Origin: JBFXAM01 sp050184295
GTDB lineage: Bacteria > Planctomycetota > Phycisphaerae > UBA1845 > Fen-1342
Length of the DNA stretch: 19,011 nucleotides
Reading direction: 5' to 3'
Assembly (NCBI GenBank): GCA_050184295.1
Contig: JBFXAM010000085.1
Location: 1-19,011, forward strand
A program made the translations under genes and the position numbers. Every line of letters begins with the position of its first letter. The stretch's first letter is position 1. Positions 12,951 to 19,011 of the stretch are shown here, piece after piece. The notes beneath the pieces are model-generated. The model ran no database searches, was not told the origin of the DNA, and saw nothing but the letters and a program-made list of their open reading frames with translations.

Positions 12951-13349
12951 ATGAACGCCGAGTCCGGACCGGCCAGCGATGCACCCGCGGCGTTGTCGGC
13001 GACTCGCGCGCAGCTGGTCGCATCGGAGACGCGCGTCGCCGACCTGGAGCAGGCGCTGGCGACGATGAACCACGACTACGGGCTCGTGATGGGCGCGCTG
13101 ATGCAGAAAATCCAGGAGACCAGCCGCTTCGGCGACGCGTATCGCCACTGGGACCAGATCACCGACGCGGTCGACGACCTGCACGCGGAGCGTCGCGAGC
13201 GCCAGGCCGACATCGACCGCCTGCGACGCGAGGTCGAGACCTACCGCCAGCGCGTCGAGGATCTGCGGAAGTCGCGCTGGCGACGAATCGGACTTCGGCT
13301 CGGCGTCGCACGCCGCGCCGCGTGGGAGAATGGCGACGCATCCGCCTGA
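12951..13349 (+). CDS. Coiled-coil protein preceding the large glycosyltransferase
   Basis: Encodes 132 residues from the ATG at 12951, which has GGGAG 10 bp upstream; the ATG at 12942 is too close to that site. Residues 15-45 and 65-108 are predicted coiled coil (ASETRVADLEQALATMNHDY; ERRERQADIDRLRREVETYR). The C-terminus is basic, KSRWRRIGLRLGVARR (107-122). Similar long helix plus SRWR..G.RLG tails occur at the ends of bacterial glycan-assembly proteins (from memory), where they may bind membranes or partner enzymes. There is no signal peptide. It ends 62 bp before the preferred start of the glycosyltransferase gene, or overlaps it by 28 bp if the GTG at 13322 is used, so the two are probably translated together. 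No family is recognised. Confidence 0.7.
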   Translation: MNAESGPASDAPAALSATRAQLVASETRVADLEQALATMNHDYGLVMGALMQKIQETSRFGDAYRHWDQITDAVDDLHAERRERQADIDRLRREVETYRQRVEDLRKSRWRRIGLRLGVARRAAWENGDASA

Positions 13350-13411
13350 GTCGCCGGGCGACCGCCGGCGCGTCCGATCGCCGCGCGCCGGAGCGAAATC
13401 GAGGGCCCGAC

Positions 13412-16400
13412 TTGCCTGAACCAACTCAGTCACCGCCTGCCGCGCGAGCCCGGCCGGCACCCGACGTGGCGCTGGCGCCCGCAGCTTCGGCGCTCGCGCC
13501 GCGCGTCAACGACGATCGCACGCGTTGGCCTTTTCATGCGCGCCAGGTCGACCATGCCGCGTCATGCGTCTGGGACGCGGTCGGCGCGACGGCGGGCCGC
13601 GCGACGCGCGAAGAGTCGGAACTGCTCTTCGAACTGGGCTGTGTCGCGGGCTCGGCGATGCTCGCGGTTGGGCCGCCGGATCCGCGCGCCGCGCTCGCGC
13701 TGCTCCGCGGGGCGCTCGCCGCGCGCGACGCCGGGCGGCGCAACGATCCACAGTTGTTCGCGATCGACACCGACGCCGCCGGCTTGCTGGCGTGGACGGA
13801 CGCACTCCGGGCTCACGCCGTGGAGTCGCACGGCGCGCCGTTTGTCGGCGACCTGGAACGATTCTCACGCGAGCTGCCGTTCGCGCCGACGCTCGTGCTG
13901 ATTCACGCGCCCCGGTCGCCCGACGCGTTCCGCGCCGCACTCGAACGCGCCGCGCGTCTGCCCGCGGGCGCACCCATCGTGTGTGAACGTTTTGCCGACG
14001 ACGCCGGCGTGCGCGCCGGCGTGCAGGCCGCTGCGGACGCCGGCGCCGTGCGCGTGTTGCGCGAGATCGGCGGCGCGGCGCTGCTGGTCGCGGCGCGCGG
14101 CGGCACGAGCCGCTCGGGCGTGCTCGAGGCCGCGCCGTTCGACGCCGTTCGCGCTTCGTTGCACGAGCGGCTTCGCGCCGCGGCGACGCGCGTCGAACAC
14201 AACGCGTCGCGGCCGCCGGGCGGCGTGTCGCCCCCCGCGGACGGCGCGTCAACGCCCGCGATCGGTGCGGCAGGGCCGCCGGAGCCCGACGATCGAGGCG
14301 CCGCGCTGCGCGCGGCGCAGTTCGAATTGCTGACCGCGCGTGGGCTGCGCGGCGCGAGCGGCCGTGGCCCCTGGCCGTTCGCGCGCGCCGACGCGCGGCC
14401 GCTGCCCGCGACCCTGCCGGACGGGCGACCGTGGCCGAAGATTTCGATCGTCACGCCGAGCTTCAACCAGGGCCGCTACATCGAGGAAACGCTGCTGTCG
14501 GTCGCGAACCAGGGCTATCCAAACGTCGAGCACATCGTGATCGACGGTGGCTCGACCGACGAAACGCGCGCCGTGATCGAGCGCCACCGCCCGACGCTCG
14601 CGCACGTCGTCAGCGAGCGCGACCGGGGCCAAGGCGACGCGCTCAACAAGGGCTTTCGAGTCGCGACGGGCGAGATCCTCACGTGGCTGAACAGCGACGA
14701 CCGACTCGCGCCCGGCGCGCTGGCCGGCGTCGCGCTCGCATTCGCGACGCGTGGCGCGGACATGGTCGCCGGCATCTGCGAAATCTGGCGCGACGACGAG
14801 CTGTTCGAGCAGCACCTGACGAGCTGCGACAACGGCCCCTTGCCGCTCGACGAGCTGCTCGACATCGACCACTGCTGGCAAGGCGGCCAGTTCTTCTATC
14901 AGCCCGAAGTGATGTTCTCGCGCGACCTGTGGCGGCGCGCCGGCGGTCGCATCGACGACCGCTGGTTCTTCAGCATGGACTACGAGCTCTGGCTGCGTTT
15001 CGCCGAGCACGGCGCCAGGCTGCACGTCATCGGCCGGCCCGTCGCGCAGTTCCGCGTCCACGCCGACCAGAAGACCGTGGCCGAGGAGAAGTTCTATCGC
15101 GAGCTGCACGAAGTGCGCCGCGAGTTTCTCGCGCGCACCGGCCACTCGTGGCAGGCCGGCGGGCGCACGTTCGGCGAGTCGCGACGGCGCATCGTGTTCT
15201 TCAACGACATGGGCTTCAACGCCGGTGCAGGGATCGCCCACGGCCGGCTGGCGACGGCATGTGCGTGGGCGGGGCAGGAGGTCGTCCCGCTCTGTCTCAC
15301 GCAGTCGAGCACGTACGACGCGACGCCGCCGGCGCCGGTGAGCGCCGTCGTCGCGCGCGTCGCCGAATACCAGCCCGACGCGGTTGTGCTCGGCAATCTT
15401 CACGCCGCCGCGCTCCCGCCCGCGCTGTTGTCGGAACTCGCGCGCCGCTGGCCGACGATGATCGTGTTGCACGATCAATGGGCGCTGACGGGCCGTTGCG
15501 CGTACACCGGCGACTGCACGAAGCACCTGCTTGGCTGCGACGACACGTGTCCGACGCCGACCGAGTATCCGGCGTTGGAACCGGCGCGGATCGCGGGCGC
15601 GTTTGCAACCAAACGACGGGCCCTGCATGGCGAACACGCGCCGGTTCTGCTCGCGAACAGCGCGTGGATGGCGAACTTCGCGCGGCATTCGCTCGCGGGC
15701 CCGGCGCGCGACCCGGCGATTGCCGGCCCCGCCGCCCGTGTCGAGCCGATTCGCCTTGGCGTACCGACGGACGTGTTTCGCCCGCGCGACATCAACGCGT
15801 GTCGAAGCGAACTCGATCTGCCGCTCGATCGCTTCATCGTCCTGACTTCGGGTACGTCCGCAGCCGACCCGCGAAAGGGAATCGCGCATCTCGCCGCGGC
15901 GCTCGAATTGCTGAACCTCCCGGACATCCTGGTCGTCGGCGTCGGACATTTTGACCCGGGTGCACTGCCGCCGATCGCGGGGATGCGCGCCATGGGCTAT
16001 CTCTCCGACCCTCGACAGATGGCGACGCTCTACGCCGCCGCTGACGTCTTTGTGGGCCCGAGCCTTCAGGAGTCGTTCGGGCAGGTGTTCATCGAGGCGG
16101 CGGCGTGCGGAACGCCCGCGATCGGTTACCCCGTCGGCGGCGTGCCCGAAGCCATCCACGACGGCGTTAGCGGCGTGCTCGCGACGCGCGCCGAGCCGCG
16201 CGCCCTCGCCGACTCGATCGGCACGCTCTATCACGACGCCGACCGCCGGGCGCAGCTCGGCGCGTGGGGGCGCATGCTCGCCGAGAACGAGTTCTCGCTC
16301 GCGACGGCGTATCAGCGACTCTTCGTCGCGTGGGACCGCAGCGGCATGCGCGACCGGCTCGGGCTGCGACGGAAAATCCGCTTCGACGCGGGGCGGCCCG

Positions 16401-16873
16401 CGTTGCCCCCGGCGCGCGAGATCGATCCGAGCTACCCGGGCTGGCGCGCCGTCAGCGGTTTTCTGGACTGGGAAGGCCCGTATCCCAAGGACAACCTGCC
16501 GCGCTGCCGTTGGACGGTCGGCCCGCTGAGCCGGATCGAGTTTGTGATCGAGCAGCCGGGCCGATACGCGCTGATGGTCGCGTGTCGCAACTACTGGGAG
16601 GGTCAGCGACTGCGGCTCGTGCACGACGGGCACGTCGTCGGGGAGAGTCACATCCCGGTGACGCGGAATCTCGGCGACCACGTAGAACATCGCGAGCTGG
16701 AGCTCGCCGCAGGCGTCCACCACGTTGAACTGCATCACTGGAAATGGGATACGCACAAGCCGCTGCGCCCCACCGCGCTACTGATCACCGGCATTGCGAT
16801 CGTGCCGGCACGGAGCACGGATCACCCGGCGGCGCGGCGGCTCGGAATCGCGGCGAAGGAACACACACCTTGA
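13412..16873 (+). CDS. Large multi-domain glycosyltransferase: SAM-fold-like domain, GT2, GT4 and C-terminal beta domain
   Basis: Encodes 1153 residues from the TTG at 13412, which has GAGGG six bases upstream; a GTG at 13322 would add 30 residues and overlap the previous gene. Residues about 35-230 resemble a degenerate class I methyltransferase fold (LLFELGCVAGSAML, LFAIDTD, PTLVLIHAPRS), probably inactive. A Pro/Ala-rich linker (about 260-300) follows. Residues 342-560 are a GT2 GT-A domain: ISIVTPSFNQGRYIEETL (344-361), IDGGSTDETR, the metal-binding LNSDD (426-430) and MDYELWLRF (522-530). Residues about 592-976 are a GT4 GT-B domain with a Cys cluster (GRCAYTGDC, GCDDTC; 694-713), SGTSAADPRKGI and the donor-binding ESFGQVFIEAAACGTP (887-902). 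The last 150 residues are a beta-rich domain. The two transferase domains probably add consecutive sugars to a surface glycan in the cytosol. Sugars and acceptor are unknown. Confidence 0.93.
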   Translation: MPEPTQSPPAARARPAPDVALAPAASALAPRVNDDRTRWPFHARQVDHAASCVWDAVGATAGRATREESELLFELGCVAGSAMLAVGPPDPRAALALLRGALAARDAGRRNDPQLFAIDTDAAGLLAWTDALRAHAVESHGAPFVGDLERFSRELPFAPTLVLIHAPRSPDAFRAALERAARLPAGAPIVCERFADDAGVRAGVQAAADAGAVRVLREIGGAALLVAARGGTSRSGVLEAAPFDAVRASLHERLRAAATRVEHNASRPPGGVSPPADGASTPAIGAAGPPEPDDRGAALRAAQFELLTARGLRGASGRGPWPFARADARPLPATLPDGRPWPKISIVTPSFNQGRYIEETLLSVANQGYPNVEHIVIDGGSTDETRAVIERHRPTLAHVVSERDRGQGDALNKGFRVATGEILTWLNSDDRLAPGALAGVALAFATRGADMVAGICEIWRDDELFEQHLTSCDNGPLPLDELLDIDHCWQGGQFFYQPEVMFSRDLWRRAGGRIDDRWFFSMDYELWLRFAEHGARLHVIGRPVAQFRVHADQKTVAEEKFYRELHEVRREFLARTGHSWQAGGRTFGESRRRIVFFNDMGFNAGAGIAHGRLATACAWAGQEVVPLCLTQSSTYDATPPAPVSAVVARVAEYQPDAVVLGNLHAAALPPALLSELARRWPTMIVLHDQWALTGRCAYTGDCTKHLLGCDDTCPTPTEYPALEPARIAGAFATKRRALHGEHAPVLLANSAWMANFARHSLAGPARDPAIAGPAARVEPIRLGVPTDVFRPRDINACRSELDLPLDRFIVLTSGTSAADPRKGIAHLAAALELLNLPDILVVGVGHFDPGALPPIAGMRAMGYLSDPRQMATLYAAADVFVGPSLQESFGQVFIEAAACGTPAIGYPVGGVPEAIHDGVSGVLATRAEPRALADSIGTLYHDADRRAQLGAWGRMLAENEFSLATAYQRLFVAWDRSGMRDRLGLRRKIRFDAGRPALPPAREIDPSYPGWRAVSGFLDWEGPYPKDNLPRCRWTVGPLSRIEFVIEQPGRYALMVACRNYWEGQRLRLVHDGHVVGESHIPVTRNLGDHVEHRELELAAGVHHVELHHWKWDTHKPLRPTALLITGIAIVPARSTDHPAARRLGIAAKEHTP

Positions 16874-16921
16874 TCCTGGAACCCCTGGCGCGCGGGACAG
16901 CGATCGACGTGAGCGCCATTC

Positions 16922-16942
16922 CGCGGCGCGTGACTCGCCGCG
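16922..16942. terminator. Hairpin between convergent genes, possible terminator
   Basis: CGCGGCG (16922-16928) pairs perfectly with CGCCGCG (16936-16942) around a 7-nt loop. It lies in the 82-bp gap between the convergent glycosyltransferase and TMEM175-like genes. No T-tract follows on either strand; high GC makes chance pairing possible. Confidence 0.3.
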
Positions 16943-16955
16943 CGACGGGTAGCGG

Positions 16956-17696
16956 CTACGCAGGCACGTCCCGCTGCGCCAAACGCACGACGCGCCCGCG
17001 AACGATTCCGCCAATCAATCCGTGCGTGAACCCGGTCACGCCCAGCAGCGCGTAGCACCAGCCCGAGAGGTGCAGGTAGCCCACCGGCGCGAAGTTGGCG
17101 ATCGCGACCGAGAGCGCCCCGACGGCAACGTACAACAGGTTGTCGACGATCGCCCACTGCGTGTCAAACCGCTCGACCGCGGTCAGCTCGAGCGCGGCGC
17201 GCTTCCGCCACGCGTGGATGTAGAGCGCCGCGAACGAAGAAAAGACCGCGATAAACCCGGCCCCATAGACGGTAAACAGCGACGGGATCTCATGAAACTC
17301 GATCGTCGGGCGCCGGCCGCCGCCGACGGTCCCGCCAAGCACCAGCGTGAACAGAAACTTCAACGGAAAGACATAGAGCAGAATGGTGAACAACAAAACG
17401 CCGTTGAGAACGATGGTCGTCCGATCGCTCAATCCATAGCGCCGGAAAAACACGTAGTGTCGATACCACACCAGCGCGAGCAACGCGAAACACACGCCGA
17501 ATGCCAGCGAGCCGCGCATCGCCGACATCAATCCGGCGAACGTCGCGGGCACGTCGAGCGTGACGACGATGAGCGTGATCGCGAACCCGATCACCGCATC
17601 GCTCAGCGCTTCGATGCGCGAAACCTCGGTACCGCGCCGGCGGAACGCTGCCGGCCCCGTACGTTCGCCAGACCCAGCCAGTGTCGATCGCAACAT
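16956..17696 (-). CDS. TMEM175 (DUF1211) family putative potassium channel
   Basis: Encodes 246 residues from the ATG at 17696. Bacterial TMEM175 proteins are tetrameric potassium-leak channels with six helices per subunit in the inner membrane. The family signature is in the first helix: RIEALSDAVIGFAITLIVVTL (27-47) matches R..xFSD..xAxAITL, with Ser32-Asp33 in the conserved position. Further helices lie near 62-83 (FALLALVWYRHYVFF, the usual W..H motif), 93-121 (NGVLLFTILLYVFPLKFL), 140-161, 183-202 and 209-231. The order and spacing fit the family. The N-terminal 23 residues are basic and loosely conserved. No ribosome site precedes the ATG; instead TATACT lies 8 bp upstream, which suggests a leaderless transcript. 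It stands alone between the glycosyltransferase and the ROK kinase gene. Confidence 0.88.
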   Translation of the reverse strand: MLRSTLAGSGERTGPAAFRRRGTEVSRIEALSDAVIGFAITLIVVTLDVPATFAGLMSAMRGSLAFGVCFALLALVWYRHYVFFRRYGLSDRTTIVLNGVLLFTILLYVFPLKFLFTLVLGGTVGGGRRPTIEFHEIPSLFTVYGAGFIAVFSSFAALYIHAWRKRAALELTAVERFDTQWAIVDNLLYVAVGALSVAIANFAPVGYLHLSGWCYALLGVTGFTHGLIGGIVRGRVVRLAQRDVPA

Positions 17697-17704
17697 GGGG
17701 CGGC

Positions 17705-17712
17705 AGTATAGC
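17705..17712 (-). promoter_or_regulatory. -10-like GCTATACT just before the TMEM175-like start codon
   Basis: On the minus strand TATACT ends 8 bp before the ATG at 17696. Transcription would therefore begin at or within a base or two of the start codon. There is no Shine-Dalgarno sequence. The same 8-mer precedes the lipoprotein gene (191-198). Confidence 0.35.
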
Positions 17713-17767
17713 GCAGTTCGCAGCCCGAGCCCACACGCCGCTCCGCGCACCGCCCGGCGGTGCGCCG

Positions 17768-17787
17768 CGGACGGCACGCCCCGTCCG
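17768..17787 (-). terminator. GC hairpin after the ROK kinase gene
   Basis: CGGACGG (17768-17774) pairs perfectly with CCGTCCG (17781-17787) around a 6-nt loop, about 20 bp beyond the kinase stop (17808). GCGGACG/CGTCCGC at 17767-17773 and 17789-17795 is an alternative pairing. No T-tract follows, so termination is only suggested by position. Confidence 0.35.
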
Positions 17788-17807
17788 GCGTCCGCAGCCC
17801 GATGCGG

Positions 17808-18896
17808 CTACCACCCCGCCGCCAACTGCGCCACGCCGATCACGCCCGCCTCGTTCGTACCCAGCGGCGCCGGCTCGATGCGCATCTCCGGGGGCGCAAG
17901 CGACCCGCGGCGGCGTGTGAACGCGTCGCGCGCCGCGACAACCAGTTGCGGCTCGTGCTCGATGACGCCGCCGCCCAGCGCCACAACCTGCGGCGCGTAC
18001 AGATGCGCGATCTGCACCAGCCCGATCGCCAGCGCGTCCGCGAGCGTCGCGAGCGCGCGGCCGCCGATCGGGCGCGGCGGATCGCGTTGCGGGCCGCGCC
18101 GATGGGGAAGCGCTTCGCGCGCCGCCGGCCCCGCTGCTGAATGCACGCGTTCGGGCGGGGAGTCGTGCGGCGTTGGCGGCGAATCCGCCGGCAACGGGTT
18201 CGAAACATCAAACCGCACCGCCACAACTTCCGCGTCGGGCGTGCCGCGTTCGCGGCGCTCCGGGCGACGATTTCGCCCGCCGCGCCGCGATCCTCCGGAC
18301 CGGGCGCGCTCGACGGCGGCGCCGTTCAGCAGCGCTTCGAGACATCCGCGCGCCCCGCAACGGCAGCGCGGCGCATGGGGGCTGGTGTCGACGATGAGAT
18401 GACCGAGCTGCCCGGCGCCGCCGCGCGTGTGTCGCACGAATTCGCCGTTGAGGATGACGCATCCTCCGACGCCGGTGCCGAAAGACAGATACGCAAAGCG
18501 CTCGACGGACCGCTGCCCGGCGCGCCACTGGGCCCAGCCGCCGGCGAGCACGTCAGTCTCGACGCGCACCGTGCGTTCGCACACGCGCGCGAAGAGTTCG
18601 ACGACGTCGACGCCCTCCAACCGCGGCAGATTCACAGCCCGCTGCATCACGCCGGTGTCACGATCCCAGACACCCGGCAGCGCGATGCCGATCGCCGCGG
18701 GCGGTGCGTCCGGACACGCGCCCAGGAGCGCGCGATACAAGCCCGAGATCCGCGCCGCGAGCTCTGCCGGCGCGCCCTTCTCCGGTGTGCGGGCACGTTC
18801 GAGATGGAGAATGACGCCCTTCGAATCGACCACGCCGGCACGGATCGTCCCGCCGCCGATGTCGATTCCGATCGCACTCGCTGAAGCGCTCGACAC
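17808..18896 (-). CDS. ROK family sugar kinase (glucokinase-like) with a disordered insertion
   Basis: Encodes 362 residues from the GTG at 18896, with GGGAG 10 bp upstream; a TTG at 18950 would add 18 residues that look non-homologous. ROK proteins phosphorylate hexoses with ATP, or act as sugar-responsive repressors; this one has no DNA-binding N-terminus, so kinase is more likely. The phosphate-binding start is AIGIDIGGGTIRAGV (8-22), the probable catalytic base Asp115 is in ETDVLAGG (113-120), then FGTGVGGCVILNGE (139-152). GQLGHLIVD (162-170) has Gln where Glu is usual. The zinc motif CRCGARGCLE is intact (178-187). Residues about 199-280 are a Pro/Arg-rich, low-complexity insertion; the normal fold resumes at ALATLADALAIGLVQIAHL and ALGGGVIEHEP. 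The N-acylmannosamine, glucose or other sugar specificity cannot be assigned. Confidence 0.88.
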   Translation of the reverse strand: MSSASASAIGIDIGGGTIRAGVVDSKGVILHLERARTPEKGAPAELAARISGLYRALLGACPDAPPAAIGIALPGVWDRDTGVMQRAVNLPRLEGVDVVELFARVCERTVRVETDVLAGGWAQWRAGQRSVERFAYLSFGTGVGGCVILNGEFVRHTRGGAGQLGHLIVDTSPHAPRCRCGARGCLEALLNGAAVERARSGGSRRGGRNRRPERRERGTPDAEVVAVRFDVSNPLPADSPPTPHDSPPERVHSAAGPAAREALPHRRGPQRDPPRPIGGRALATLADALAIGLVQIAHLYAPQVVALGGGVIEHEPQLVVAARDAFTRRRGSLAPPEMRIEPAPLGTNEAGVIGVAQLAAGW

Positions 18897-19011
18897 CGTC
18901 AGGCAGCTCCCACCGCGTGGACGCGCGGTTCTTCTCGTCCGAGCGCACAACGCCGGCGCGCGGACCTCCTCCCCATCACGACCTTAGCGCGCCAACCCGC
19001 ACCTCGACCGC

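Noticed and set aside
14249..16756. Long minus-strand open frame (835 codons) antisense to the glycosyltransferase
   Set aside because: It is an Arg/Ala/Asp-rich shadow of a well-supported gene, without motifs or a ribosome site; caused by the high GC content.
18057..18302. Frameshift explaining the odd segment of the ROK kinase
   Set aside because: The other two minus-strand frames do not give ROK-like sequence here, and both flanks are in the same frame, so an insertion is the simpler reading.

Overview
This 19.0-kb window is very GC-rich and densely coding on both strands. It looks like chromosomal sequence from a member of the Planctomycetota or a close relative. That placement is inference: it rests on dispersed palindromic repeats of the kind seen in those genomes (they translate as strings such as DRRLKPPATFVRPPGE), on a DapL-type lysine/diaminopimelate enzyme, on TATACT-like -10 boxes and on modular glycosyltransferases. 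No rRNA, tRNA, CRISPR array, transposase, integrase or phage gene was seen.

Layout. 1-553: a 71-residue Asp/Cys-rich lipoprotein (+), ending in a GC hairpin. 554-1651: M42 metallo-aminopeptidase (-). 1652-2022: divergent intergenic region with a perfect 24-bp inverted repeat. 2023-8550: a same-strand run of a polytopic membrane protein resembling GT-C glycosyltransferases, guaA (GMP synthase), a Sua5-type threonylcarbamoyl-AMP synthase and an exported gamma-glutamyltransferase. 8759-9376: flavin-reductase-like FMN protein (-), convergent with the previous gene. 9377-10061: a 685-bp non-coding, repeat-built region. 10062-12204: trxA-dapL-folK, read leftward from a good sigma-70-like promoter, with dapL and folK only 5 bp apart. 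12438-12662: small coiled-coil protein (-). 12951-16873: a coiled-coil protein followed by a very large multi-domain GT2+GT4 glycosyltransferase (+). 16956-17696: TMEM175-like channel (-). 17808-18896: ROK-family sugar kinase with an unusual disordered insertion (-).

Most genes are housekeeping: purine synthesis (guaA), tRNA t6A modification (sua5), diaminopimelate/lysine (dapL), folate (folK), thiol redox (trxA) and glutathione or peptide turnover (ggt, M42). The 13-kb to 17-kb part and the 2-kb to 4-kb membrane protein point to surface-glycan assembly.

The most unusual content is non-coding. A 47-bp element occurs three times (8595-8641, 9566-9612, and inverted at 10028-10074). Its first hairpin keeps pairing through compensatory base changes. 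Two copies in opposite orientation bracket an array of eight 27-bp repeats, each carrying a GATC at the same position, and a second array of about 50-bp repeats. The right-hand copy also supplies the stop codon and last residues of folK. This could be a REP/MITE-like family or a protein- or RNA-binding locus; the sequence alone does not decide.
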